From Gemmatimonadaceae bacterium (GTDB lineage: Bacteria; Gemmatimonadota; Gemmatimonadetes; Gemmatimonadales; Gemmatimonadaceae): DNA of 64,000 nucleotides. Positions 54,671 through 63,033 of this stretch are shown piece after piece. Made by a program: the position numbers and the translations under genes. Position 1 is the stretch's first letter. Every line of letters starts with the position of its first letter. The stretch is from positions 1 through 64,000 of the forward strand of contig JAHBVS010000001.1 of assembly GCA_019637445.1 (NCBI GenBank), in the 5' to 3' direction. A model generated the notes under the pieces. That model did no database searches. It saw nothing but the letters and a program-made list of their open reading frames with translations, and was not told where the DNA came from.

Positions 54671-54952
54671 TCAACGCTTGCCCGAGAACCAGTAGCGCTG
54701 CAGGGCCTCGAGCGTACGCGCATCGAGCATGATCGGCGCAGCGGACGGCAGCACGGACCGATCACCACACTTCGGACAGCGCGCCGTATCGCGGGTCTGC
54801 TCGTGCTCCACGGCCGTGTACTCGGCGATGTCCGTCGGGGCGAAGGATGCGCCACAATGCACACAGCGCGCTGCCGACGATTCGTCGAGCAGCGCGCGAT
54901 TATGCACACAGTAGCGTTGGATGGACTTCAACGAGGCCTCGTTCAGCAGCAT
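54671..54952 (-). CDS. Small double zinc-ribbon protein, unknown function
   Basis: Cytoplasmic protein of 93 residues with AGGAGG six bases before the ATG at 54952. Two CxxC pairs, ARCVHCGASF and ARCPKCGDRS, could bind one zinc ion. It is framed by two similar helices, LNEASLKSIQRYCVH and LDARTLEALQRYWFS, so the two halves look like a duplicated LxxxSLxxxQRYxx unit. No family with known function is recognised. Confidence 0.72.
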   Translation of the reverse strand: MLLNEASLKSIQRYCVHNRALLDESSAARCVHCGASFAPTDIAEYTAVEHEQTRDTARCPKCGDRSVLPSAAPIMLDARTLEALQRYWFSGKR

Positions 54953-55047
54953 TCGCTTCCTCCTGTCGCAAGTCGTAATGCCGGGTCGGCGCAAGGCCGG
55001 CGGGGCGACGAACGGGAAAGCGGGCGCGACTACCTGCGTCCGGAGTC

Positions 55048-55476
55048 CTAATCTGCGGTTTTTTGCGGCGATCCGCCAGCCCGCGCGGCATCGATGCTCC
55101 ACGGTCCCGAGCCCGCCGCCGAGAGCATCAGGAAGATGAAGCAGAACAGCATCACGACCTCGCCGCGATTCTCCCACCACCAGATGCTGCCGACGCGGGC
55201 GCTATGCATCCAGAAGTAGGTCACGGCCATCTCGCCCGAGGCGAGAAACGCGGCCCAGCGCGTGCCGAATCCGAGCAGGATGCAGGCCCCCGCCAGCGTC
55301 TCGATGGTCCCCGCGGCGCCGAAGCGCGACATCAACTCCGCCGTTCCGCCGTCGGGCCCGAACCCACCGAACCAGCCGAGCAGCTTCTGGGCACCGTGCG
55401 AGAAGAACGCAGCGCCGGCGAAGATCCGTAGGGCAGCGTGCGTGTACGGGGCGAATCGTTCCGGAATGGGGGACAT
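55048..55476 (-). CDS. DoxX family membrane protein
   Basis: Protein of 142 residues with four membrane helices and the DoxX signature ALRIFAGAAFFSHGAQKLLG. GTIETLAGACILLGFGTRWAAFLASGEMAVTYFW follows the usual second/third helices (conserved ETxxG and GEMA). Some DoxX proteins are quinone oxidoreductase or thiosulfate-oxidation subunits, but most are uncharacterised. It is divergent from the cupin gene across about 150 bases. Confidence 0.88.
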   Translation of the reverse strand: MSPIPERFAPYTHAALRIFAGAAFFSHGAQKLLGWFGGFGPDGGTAELMSRFGAAGTIETLAGACILLGFGTRWAAFLASGEMAVTYFWMHSARVGSIWWWENRGEVVMLFCFIFLMLSAAGSGPWSIDAARAGGSPQKTAD

Positions 55477-55627
55477 CGCGTGGCCTCGCTCGTGGTGGGT
55501 GTCACTTACCTACGTCGCAGCGACATCGAGCGCTGAAATCGCGGGCACGGGCGGGTCGCCGTAGATTCCGCCACAGATTCTCCCGTGCGCACCCCGCGCG
55601 TCGTCCCACCACGTGCCCTGCCCTGCG

Positions 55628-56017
55628 ATGTCAGCCATCAACACAAGCAAGACCACGGTCACCTTCCATCGCTGGTCCGACATGCCGAAGGAACCCGTCA
55701 CGGACCAGATCTCGCGCCGCCTTGTCACCGGACAGGGCATGATGCTCGCCCACGTCTATCTCGCGAAGGGTGCGGTGGTGCCGAAGCACCAGCACCATAA
55801 CGAGCAGCTGACGTACATCCTCGAAGGCGCGCTGCGCTTCTGGATCGGGGAGCACGGCGAGGAGACGATGGACGTGCACGCCGGCGAGGTGCTGCATATC
55901 CCGTCGAACGTGTGGCACAAGGCCGAGGCGCTGGAGGACACGCTGGACGTGGACGTGTTCAATCCGCCGCGCGAGGACTGGCTGAACCACACGGACAGCT
56001 ACTTCCACCAGAAATAG
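55628..56017 (+). CDS. Cupin-domain protein
   Basis: Single-domain cupin of 129 residues. Motif 1 is KHQHHNEQLTYILEGALRFWIG, with His/Glu metal ligands, and motif 2 is HIPSNVWHKAEA with the last His. The metal-binding set looks complete. The reaction is unknown; cupins of this size include dioxygenases and sugar isomerases. The following SDR gene starts two bases after its stop, so both may act on the same substrate. Confidence 0.85.
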   Translation: MSAINTSKTTVTFHRWSDMPKEPVTDQISRRLVTGQGMMLAHVYLAKGAVVPKHQHHNEQLTYILEGALRFWIGEHGEETMDVHAGEVLHIPSNVWHKAEALEDTLDVDVFNPPREDWLNHTDSYFHQK

Positions 56018-56019
56018 CC

Positions 56020-56808
56020 GTGGACCTCGGGATTCGGGGCCGCACGGCCTTCGTCGCCGCGGCGAGCCGCGGGCTGGGCTTCGCCATCGCGGACGCGTTG
56101 GCCGCCGAGGGCGTGAACATCGCCTGCTGCGCGCGTTCGGAATCGGTCTACGGCCGTGCGGGAGAACTCAGCCAGCAGCACGGCGTGGACGCGCTCGGCA
56201 TCGTCGCGGACGTCGCCGTGCCGGACGATGTGACGCGCGCCGTGGGCGCGGCCGTCGAGCGATTCGGGGCCGTGGACATCCTCGTCACCAACGCGGGTGG
56301 GCCGCCCCCCGGCCCCTTCGAGTCGCACGACGCCGCGGCCTGGCAGAAGGCGATCGCGCTCAACCTCGAAAGCGTGGTGAACCTCACGCGCGCGGTGCTG
56401 CCGGGCATGCGGGAGCGACGCTGGGGACGCATCCTCAACGTCACGTCCATCGCCGTCAAGCAGCCCGTGGATGGCTTGATCCTCTCGAACAGCGTGCGGG
56501 CCGCCGTCACGGGGTTTGCGCGGACGCTGGCGAATGAAGTCGCAGGCAGCGGCATCACGGTGAACAACCTGATGCCCGGCTACACGCGCACGGAGCGACT
56601 CGAGCAGCTCGCCGATGCCAACGCCGGCGCCCGCCGCAGCACGCGCGAGGAGGAGTTCGCGCGCTGGGAACAGCAGATTCCGATGGGTCGCGTGGGCGAG
56701 CCGTCCGAGTTCGCCGCACTCGCGGCCTTCCTGGCCAGCGAGCGCGCCAGCTACATCACGGCGCAGAGCATTGCCGTCGATGGCGGCTGGATCCGGTCCT
56801 TGCTCTAG
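56020..56808 (+). CDS. Short-chain dehydrogenase/reductase-like protein lacking the Tyr-Lys pair
   Basis: Rossmann-fold protein of 262 residues, start GTG at 56020. The nucleotide motif is AFVAAASRGLGFAIADAL, followed by ILVTNAGGPPPG (NAG) and RILNVTSIAVKQP (Ser). Where the YxxxK active-site motif is expected the sequence reads LILSNSVRAAVTG, so both Tyr and Lys are replaced. This is known in a FabG-like SDR subgroup; the catalytic mechanism there is unclear. It is coupled to the cupin gene. Confidence 0.88.
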   Translation: MDLGIRGRTAFVAAASRGLGFAIADALAAEGVNIACCARSESVYGRAGELSQQHGVDALGIVADVAVPDDVTRAVGAAVERFGAVDILVTNAGGPPPGPFESHDAAAWQKAIALNLESVVNLTRAVLPGMRERRWGRILNVTSIAVKQPVDGLILSNSVRAAVTGFARTLANEVAGSGITVNNLMPGYTRTERLEQLADANAGARRSTREEEFARWEQQIPMGRVGEPSEFAALAAFLASERASYITAQSIAVDGGWIRSLL

Positions 56809-56876
56809 CACCGTCTCCCGCGACGACACGTATCCCACGTCGCCCTTGTCCTTCCACCTTTGACTTCATCCCTAGC

Positions 56877-57800
56877 GTGGCAAAGCTCAGCGAGACCCAG
56901 TTCATTTGGCGCGACGGCGAGTTCATCAAGTGGCAGGACGCACAGGTGCACCTGCTGGCGCACTCCGTGCAGTTCGGCTCCGCGGTGTTCGAGGGCGTGC
57001 GCTGTTACGCCACGCCGAAAGGCCCAGCCATCTTTCGGCTGCGCGAGCACCTCCAGCGTATGGTGACGAGCTGCAAGATCTACCGAATGCCGCTCAAGTA
57101 CACCGTGGATGAGCTGGTCGAGGCGAGTCGCGCGGTGATCCGCAAGAACCAGATGACCGAGTGCTACCTGCGCCCGATGGTGCTGCGAGGCTACGGCGCG
57201 GCGGGCATGGTGCCCTTCGACAGCCCGGTCGAGGTCTATCTGCCCTGCTGGCCCTGGGGTGCGTATCTCGGGCCGAAGGCCCTCGAGCAGGGCGTCGACG
57301 CCTGCGTGTCCACGTGGAATCGCGTGGCGCCGAACACGATCCCCGCCGCCGCCAAGATCGCCGGCAACTACCTCGGTGGCCAGCTCATCAAGATGGAAGC
57401 CTTGGCCAATGGCTTCGACGAAGCCATCGCGCTGGGCCCGGACGGCATGATCAGCGAAGGCTCGGGACAGAACGTGTTCGCGGTGGAAGGTGGTGTGCTC
57501 TACACGCCACCGATCGACGGCACGCTGTTGCCGGGCATCACACGCAGCGCGGTGATCGCGCTGGCCGAGGAGTTGGGGATTCGCGTCGTGGTGCAACCGC
57601 TGGCGCGCGAGGTGCTCTATACCTGCGACGAGCTGTTCGTCTGTGGGACGGCCAGCGAAGTGACGCCGATCAAGAGCGTGGACAAGTTGCCGGTCGGCAA
57701 CGGCAAACCCGGACCGGTCACGCGGAAGCTGCAGCAGCTCTATCTCGACGTGGTGAATGGCCGCGTAGAGGATACGCGCGGATGGCTCACGTACGTGTGA
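56877..57800 (+). CDS. ilvE: Branched-chain amino acid aminotransferase
   Basis: PLP fold-type IV enzyme of 307 residues, start GTG at 56877. HSVQFGSAVFEGVRCYAT, LRPMVLRGYG, the Schiff-base Lys in AAKIAGNYLGGQLIK, EGSGQNVFAVEGG and the closing LFVCGTASEVTPIKSVD match BCAT group I. It forms Ile, Leu and Val from their 2-oxo acids with glutamate. Its stop is followed by an 11-base duplication that carries the next gene's GTG. Confidence 0.96.
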   Translation: MAKLSETQFIWRDGEFIKWQDAQVHLLAHSVQFGSAVFEGVRCYATPKGPAIFRLREHLQRMVTSCKIYRMPLKYTVDELVEASRAVIRKNQMTECYLRPMVLRGYGAAGMVPFDSPVEVYLPCWPWGAYLGPKALEQGVDACVSTWNRVAPNTIPAAAKIAGNYLGGQLIKMEALANGFDEAIALGPDGMISEGSGQNVFAVEGGVLYTPPIDGTLLPGITRSAVIALAEELGIRVVVQPLAREVLYTCDELFVCGTASEVTPIKSVDKLPVGNGKPGPVTRKLQQLYLDVVNGRVEDTRGWLTYV

Positions 57801-57818
57801 GACCGCGGTGAGACCGCG
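57797..57818. repeat. Perfect 11-bp tandem duplication at the ilvE/MetA-like junction
   Basis: GTGAGACCGCG occurs twice with no spacer (57797-57807 and 57808-57818). The first copy contains the ilvE TGA stop, and the second supplies the GTG start of the next gene. A single copy would give the usual GTGA stop/start overlap, so the duplication appears to have separated the two genes. Confidence 0.8.
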
Positions 57819-58614
57819 GCGTCTCGTGCGCCCGCCGACGTTGCATTCGCCGCTCGCGGTGTTTGCTCCGTTCCTGCTGGCTGCCTGCGCCGCGACGGCC
57901 GGAGACCGCGCGCCCTTCCCGATTTCGACGGACCGCCCCAGCGTGTCCGCCACACAGGCACTGGTGCCAGCGGGGCGCACGCTGGTCGAAAGCGGTGCCG
58001 TCGTCGGCGAAGATGGCGACGAACGCTTCCGGCAAGCCGGCGAAGTTGTCATTCGCCACGGGCTGTCGGACCAGTTCGAACTCAACGTCGGCCTGCCAAG
58101 CTATCGCGCAGTGGAACAGCGGACGGTTACGGGCAGCGCATTCTCGCAGGAGACCCGCGGTCTCACCGACGGCCTGTTCGCCCTGCGCGCAGCGCTCTAC
58201 GCGCCTGATGCCCAGTCGGGCCTGACGCCGACGCTCGCGCTCCTCGCCGGCACGACCATTCCAACGGGCAGCGAGTTCGGCGCCACGCGCGCCCTCCCCA
58301 GCGCGACGCTGATTGCCAACTGGTCGCTGCCGCGCGGGTTCGGTTTCGCGACGAACGTCGGCCTCGTCGCCGTCGAGAACGGCGACCCCCAACCCACGGC
58401 GACCGGCGTGTTGTCGGCGACCGTGGGCGCGCGCCTAGGCCTCTTCGCCGAAGCGGCGCTGGCGCGCTCCGATGCCAGCTGGGGCAAGACACTCTCGGTG
58501 TTCGGCGCCACCTACCTGCTCACGCCGCGCCTGCAGCTCGATCTCGCGCATCGTCGTCGTGGACCGGCGTCGGCATACCGCGACGTGGGCATCGGCCTCT
58601 CCGTCGCGCGCTGA
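57808..58614 (+). CDS. MetA-type (Phenol_MetA_deg-like) outer-membrane channel protein
   Basis: Protein of 268 residues, start GTG. An N-terminal signal contains LLAAC, so lipid attachment is possible. FPISTDRPSVSATQALVPAG is the typical first strand region, and RHGLSDQFELNVGLPSY and LALLAGTTIPTGSEFG are family-like. It would form a small barrel. The substrate is not visible. Its stop overlaps the next gene's CTG as CTGA. Confidence 0.78.
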   Translation: MRPRRLVRPPTLHSPLAVFAPFLLAACAATAGDRAPFPISTDRPSVSATQALVPAGRTLVESGAVVGEDGDERFRQAGEVVIRHGLSDQFELNVGLPSYRAVEQRTVTGSAFSQETRGLTDGLFALRAALYAPDAQSGLTPTLALLAGTTIPTGSEFGATRALPSATLIANWSLPRGFGFATNVGLVAVENGDPQPTATGVLSATVGARLGLFAEAALARSDASWGKTLSVFGATYLLTPRLQLDLAHRRRGPASAYRDVGIGLSVAR

Positions 58615-59921
58615 CTACCGCCACCGCCTTCCGCTCGCGCTCGCCCGTCCTGCACTGGTGGGATGCCGGCGTTGGCGAGGGCGTCGCATTCGCCGAGGTA
58701 CGTGGCGCGTGGGTCGCGGCGGGCGAACCGATCGCCGTTTCCTCGACAGTGCCCGCGCTTGCAGCCGCGTTCGTCGAGGCCGCCGGCCACGCCGGGAACC
58801 GGGCCGTGTTCTTCGGGACGGAGGGCGGACTGGCCGGGGCACCTGCGTTCGCCCGCCTGCGCATCGGCGAGCAACCCACCTGGGAACCGGTCCGTTGGAG
58901 CGCGCGGCTCGCCAAGCACCGCTCGCTGCGCGAGCAACTGCGCCGCGCACGTGCAAAGGGCGTTGGCGTCCGGGAATCGCACGACCCGGCGGAGCGCGCC
59001 GAGGCCGCTGCGGGTCACGGGCCGCTCGCGCGCTTGCTCGAGGCCTGGCGCGCCGCACGGCCGATGGCGACGATGGGGTTCCTCGTGCATCCCGAGCCCT
59101 TCCTGCACGCGCCGGAGCGCCGCCTGCTCGTGGCCGAACGCGAGGGGCGCCCCGTCGGACTGCTCAGCCTGGTCCCGATGGGTCCCGACGCGTGGCTGGC
59201 CGAGCACCTGCTGCGCGCGCCGGACGCGCCGAATGGGACCGCGGAATTGTTGATCCACGACGCGATGCAACGGCTCGCGGCCGAAGGCGCGACGGCGGTG
59301 TCGCTTGGGCTCGCGCCGTTGGCGGGTCACATCACCTGGTGGCTGCGTGTGGCGCGGACCCTGTCCCGTCCGCTATTTAACTTCGCGGGCCTGGCGGCGT
59401 TCAAGCGCAAGCTCCAGCCTGATAGTTGGACGCCGATCTACCTCGCGTATCCGCGTAGCATCGGCCCCGTGCGTGCGCTGCTCGACTCGTTGCGCGCCTT
59501 CGCCGAGGGTTCGCTGCTGCGATTCGCCGCGGCAAGCATCGTGCGCGGCCCGACCTGGGCCCTGCGACTGCTGGAGTGGCTGCTGGTCCCGTGGACGGCC
59601 CTGTTGGCCATGGTGCCGACGGATCGGTGGTTCCCGTCCGTGTCGGTGCATCTGGCCTGGGTCCTGTTCGACATCGCGCTGTGGAGTGCACTGCGCCTGC
59701 GCCGCAAGCGACGGCGCGCGTGGCTCAGTCCCTGGCTCGCGATGGCAACGACGATGGATGCCATGCTGACGGGGTGGCAGATCGCGGCCTGGAATGCGGC
59801 GCGGATGCAGGGTCCAAGCGATGCCGTGGTCCTCGCGATCGGGCTGCTCGGACCGGCGGCCGCCTCGGTGCTGCTCTGGGGCGCGTACCGCCGCGAGCGC
59901 GCGCCGCAGCGAATCGAGTAG
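58611..59921 (+). CDS. DUF2156 (LPG-synthase-C-like) acyl/aminoacyltransferase with C-terminal membrane domain, CTG start
   Basis: GNAT-like DUF2156 domain as in the C-terminal half of MprF/LysS-type lipid aminoacylases. The fold starts LHWWDAGVGEGVAFAEVRG then AWVAAGEPIAVSST, upstream of the first conventional start (GTG 58749). Only CTG codons (58611 in the CTGA overlap, or 58650) are available, so I use 58611, giving 436 residues. PVGLLSLVPMG and AFKRKLQPDSWTPIYLAYP are the later domain parts. Four hydrophobic helices follow the domain (about 310-425), the reverse of MprF order. Substrate unknown. Confidence 0.75.
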   Translation: MTTATAFRSRSPVLHWWDAGVGEGVAFAEVRGAWVAAGEPIAVSSTVPALAAAFVEAAGHAGNRAVFFGTEGGLAGAPAFARLRIGEQPTWEPVRWSARLAKHRSLREQLRRARAKGVGVRESHDPAERAEAAAGHGPLARLLEAWRAARPMATMGFLVHPEPFLHAPERRLLVAEREGRPVGLLSLVPMGPDAWLAEHLLRAPDAPNGTAELLIHDAMQRLAAEGATAVSLGLAPLAGHITWWLRVARTLSRPLFNFAGLAAFKRKLQPDSWTPIYLAYPRSIGPVRALLDSLRAFAEGSLLRFAAASIVRGPTWALRLLEWLLVPWTALLAMVPTDRWFPSVSVHLAWVLFDIALWSALRLRRKRRRAWLSPWLAMATTMDAMLTGWQIAAWNAARMQGPSDAVVLAIGLLGPAAASVLLWGAYRRERAPQRIE

Positions 59922-59966
59922 GCGGCGCGACAAGATGCCCACGTGCGCGCGACGGCGACCCGCGCG

Positions 59967-59983
59967 CCGGCGCCTCGCGCCGG
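59967..59983. terminator. Stem-loop between convergent DUF2156 and methyltransferase genes
   Basis: CCGGCGC-CTC-GCGCCGG forms a perfect 7-bp stem with a 3-base loop in the 85-base space between two convergent genes. No T-run follows on either strand, so it is at best a weak or Rho-assisted bidirectional terminator. Confidence 0.35.
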
Positions 59984-60006
59984 TGCCTCGGACCGATGCG
60001 GCGCTC

Positions 60007-60777
60007 CTATGCCTCGCGCCGCGCCACGAGCAGCATCTCGCTGGACCTTCGCGTCAGCGGTCCATCAGTGAAGGAATCCCAGGCCTGCTCCACCACGAGT
60101 CCCGCCGCTCGCATCAGTTCGGCCAGATGCGTCGCGGTGTAGAGGCGGATCCTGTGCTCGCGATGCTCCGTCTTCCGGCGCGACTGCCAGGTGGAGCGAA
60201 TCGTCAGGAATCCGGAGAGCGGATCGAAGCTGCGATCCTGCACGACAATCGTGCCATCGGTCGCCTCCCAGCCATCGCGCGAGAGGAACTTGGCCATCAC
60301 GCCATCGCGACTGCCGCCCTGCCAGAGCATCACGCCGCCCGGCTTGAGCACGCGCGCACACTGCACCATCACCTTGGCATCGTCCGCGGGATCGTCAAAG
60401 AAGCCGAAGCTGGTGAAGAGGTTCAGCACGGCGTCGAAGCGTCGCCGCCAGCGCAGCGGCAAACGCCGCATGTCGCCGCGGGTGTAATGCGGATTCCTTC
60501 CGCCGCGGCGACGCTTGGCTTCGGCGAGGAGTTCCTTGCTCAAATCGTAGCCGTCCACCTGATGGCCGGCCTCGGCGAGCAACTGGGCGTGGCGGCCCTG
60601 GCCGCAGGCGAGGTCGAGGATTCGCGAGCCGGCTGGCAGCTCGAGCAAGTCGAGGATGCGGGAGACTTGGGCGCGATCTTCCTGCTCATTGAAGAGCGGG
60701 GAGTACTCGTTCAGGTAGCCTTGGTCGAAGTAGGACTTCCACCACTCGATACTGCGATGCGGGGTGCGGGAGGGCAC
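60007..60777 (-). CDS. SAM-dependent methyltransferase (class I)
   Basis: Rossmann-fold methyltransferase of 256 residues from the GTG at 60777; longer in-frame versions run into the GATGCGG repeat and are Pro/His-rich noise. IEWWKSYFDQGYLNEYSP opens it. The SAM motif I is ILDLACGQGRHAQLLAEAG, then VDGYDLS, LNLFTSFGFF and VLKPGGVML. The substrate is unknown. It is divergent from the ParB-domain gene across the repeat array. Confidence 0.88.
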   Translation of the reverse strand: MPSRTPHRSIEWWKSYFDQGYLNEYSPLFNEQEDRAQVSRILDLLELPAGSRILDLACGQGRHAQLLAEAGHQVDGYDLSKELLAEAKRRRGGRNPHYTRGDMRRLPLRWRRRFDAVLNLFTSFGFFDDPADDAKVMVQCARVLKPGGVMLWQGGSRDGVMAKFLSRDGWEATDGTIVVQDRSFDPLSGFLTIRSTWQSRRKTEHREHRIRLYTATHLAELMRAAGLVVEQAWDSFTDGPLTRRSSEMLLVARREA

Positions 60778-60799
60778 GGGCGAAGAGGGAAACGGGGGT

Positions 60800-60937
<138 letters not shown>

Positions 60938-60955
60938 CCTCTGCATACTATCAGA

Positions 60956-61927
60956 ATGGCGACGGCAAAGAAGAAGCGGGCCGCGAAGAAGTCCAAGAAG
61001 GCTGCGGCTGCGAAGACGCGCGGGCTGGAGGCGCGGAAGTTGGCGGGGGCGGAGCCGCCGGCGGCGGTGCGGGCGCTGGCCGCGCGGATTGCCAACGATG
61101 GCGGCGATGTGCTCGGGACCTATCGTGATCCGCTGGGGAGTCGCTGGCAACTGCTCGCGGCGCTGCCGATTGATGCCGTCGCGCCGACGCCCTATCAGCG
61201 CGACCTCTCCGAGACGCACGTCGCGCGGCTTGCCGATGCCATCGACAAGCTCGACCGCTTCCTCGATCCGATTGTCGCCGTGCCGGCGGATGACGGCATG
61301 TATTGGACGCCCAATGGGCACCATCGCCTCGGCGCGATGCGGCAGCTTGGGGCCAAGGCCATCACGGCCTTGGTCGTGCCCGAGCCGGAAGTCGCGCACC
61401 GCATCCTCGCGCTGAACACCGAGAAGGCGCACAACCTCCGCGAGCGCTCGCTCGAAGTGGCGCGCTTGGCCGAGGCGCTCGCTGAACTCGACGCCGGACC
61501 CGAGAAGTCCTACGCCGAGGTCTTTGAGGAAGCACCCCTCATCACGCTGGGGCTCTGTTACATGGAGGACGGCCGCTTCTCGGGCAGCGTCTACCATCCC
61601 ATCCTCAAGCGGGTCGATCAGTTCCTCACGATGCGCCTGCCGGTTGCGCTCGACGAACGGCGCGCGCGGGCGGCCAAGTTGCTGGAGCTCAACCAGCACG
61701 TGAACAGCGCGGTGAAGGCACTCAAGGAGCGCGGGCTCGAGAGTCCGTACCTCAAGGCCTTCGTCGTGGCGCGCATCAACCACCTGCGCTTCGTGAAGGA
61801 CAAGCATCCGGACTTCGACAGCACGCTCGACAAGATCCTCGGCGCGGCCAAGCGCTTCAACGCGGGGAACGTGAAGCCGGATCAGGTGGCGCGCAGTGGT
61901 GGCGCGCCGGCGTCGGACGAAGGCTAG
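60956..61927 (+). CDS. ParB N-terminal-domain protein with basic tail
   Basis: A protein of 323 residues, ATG at 60956. The first ~25 residues are a Lys/Ala-rich tail (KKKRAAKKSKKAAAAKTR) like histone H1-type tails. The ParB/Srx-type domain follows: LPIDAVAPTPYQRDLSETH, then DPIVAVPADDGMYWTPNGHHRLGAMRQLGA, where NGHHR is the counterpart of the GERR nucleotide box. ALNTEKAHNLRERSLE resembles ParB helices. No parA is adjacent and no C-terminal dimer domain is evident. It is an orphan, so chromosome partition is not the obvious role. Function unknown; nucleotide binding is inferred. Confidence 0.85.
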   Translation: MATAKKKRAAKKSKKAAAAKTRGLEARKLAGAEPPAAVRALAARIANDGGDVLGTYRDPLGSRWQLLAALPIDAVAPTPYQRDLSETHVARLADAIDKLDRFLDPIVAVPADDGMYWTPNGHHRLGAMRQLGAKAITALVVPEPEVAHRILALNTEKAHNLRERSLEVARLAEALAELDAGPEKSYAEVFEEAPLITLGLCYMEDGRFSGSVYHPILKRVDQFLTMRLPVALDERRARAAKLLELNQHVNSAVKALKERGLESPYLKAFVVARINHLRFVKDKHPDFDSTLDKILGAAKRFNAGNVKPDQVARSGGAPASDEG

Positions 61928-61928
61928 C

Positions 61929-62002
61929 GCGAGCAGCGGCGGAAGCGGGCTGACGTGCCGGCGCGCGCGGAAGCAGGTCACCGCCGCACGCGGAGTGCTC
62001 GC
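61929..62002. terminator. Long imperfect stem between convergent ParB-domain and meaB genes
   Basis: GCGAGCAGCGGCGG (61929-61942) pairs with CCGCCGC (61981-61987) and TGCTCGC (61996-62002), with a bulge of eight bases. It lies at the ends of two convergent genes. No T-run, so termination is only inferred. Confidence 0.35.
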
Positions 62003-63033
62003 TAGAACAATCCGCGTGACGCGGCCTGCGCCAGCAACGCCTTGGCCTCGGCCAAGGGCGTCGTGGTCCCGCGCTCGAGCGCGCCGAGCCGCCCGTCGAG
62101 CCAGGCAGCGAGATCCGCGTCGCGCCAGAGGCGGGCGCGCACTTCCTCGTGCACGGCGTCCACCACGCGCTCCCGCAGTCGGGCGCGCCGCCGCGCCTGC
62201 AGCGCACCGGAGGCTTCGAGGTAGGCGAAGTGCCGTTCGAAGGCCTCGGCCAGTGCCGGCACACCGTCGCCAGTCGCGCCGATGGTCTGGAGCACGGGCG
62301 GCGTCCACGCTGTGGCATCATCAGCACCAGTGGCCGTGGCGCCAGAGTGGGACGCATCGCCGCCGTGCGCCGGCACGTCGCGCATCGTCCGACCGCTGCG
62401 GAGGCCAAGCATCAACTCGAGTTCGCGCCCCAGCCGCTCCGCACCGGGCCGGTCCGCCTTGTTCACCACGAACAGGTCCGCGATCTCCATTACGCCGGCC
62501 TTGAGCGTCTGGATCGAGTCGCCGCTCTCGGGCACGAGCACGACGGCACTGGAGTCAGCGAGCCGGGCGATCTCCAACTCGCTTTGCCCCACACCCACGG
62601 TCTCCACGAGGATGCGCTGCATCCCGGCCGCGTCGAGCACGTCGCAGACCTCGCGCGTCGCAGCGGCGAGCCCGCCCAGCGATCCGCGCGTCGCCATCGA
62701 GCGAATGAACACACCCTCGCGCAGTGCGACCTTCTCCATCCGGATACGGTCGCCGAGCAACGCGCCGCCGGTGAAGGGCGAGGTGGGATCCACCGCCACG
62801 ACACCGACGCGCAGGCCCTGTTCGAGATACAACTCGGCCAGCAACGTGGTGAGCGTGGACTTCCCCGCCCCGGGCGGTCCCGTGATACCAATCCGCCGCG
62901 CGCCGCCGATGCGGGGATGACAGGCCGCCAGCAATCGCTCCCAGCCGTCGCGCCGGTCCTCGACGATGCTCACGGCCCGGGCGATGGCCGCCTTGCGGCC
63001 CTCGAACAGCGCGGGCAGCAGGGTCTCGATCAT
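62002..63033 (-). CDS. meaB: Methylmalonyl-CoA mutase-associated GTPase MeaB
   Basis: G3E-family GTPase that protects and reloads B12-dependent methylmalonyl-CoA mutase. 343 residues; ATG at 63033, overlapping the CBS protein stop as ATGA. Walker A GITGPPGAGKSTLTTLLAE, VAVDPTSPFTGGALLGDRIRM, ETVGVGQSE and VVNKADRPGA are diagnostic. It supports an active methylmalonyl-CoA pathway together with the B12-binding subunit 10 kb away. Confidence 0.96.
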   Translation of the reverse strand: MIETLLPALFEGRKAAIARAVSIVEDRRDGWERLLAACHPRIGGARRIGITGPPGAGKSTLTTLLAELYLEQGLRVGVVAVDPTSPFTGGALLGDRIRMEKVALREGVFIRSMATRGSLGGLAAATREVCDVLDAAGMQRILVETVGVGQSELEIARLADSSAVVLVPESGDSIQTLKAGVMEIADLFVVNKADRPGAERLGRELELMLGLRSGRTMRDVPAHGGDASHSGATATGADDATAWTPPVLQTIGATGDGVPALAEAFERHFAYLEASGALQARRRARLRERVVDAVHEEVRARLWRDADLAAWLDGRLGALERGTTTPLAEAKALLAQAASRGLF

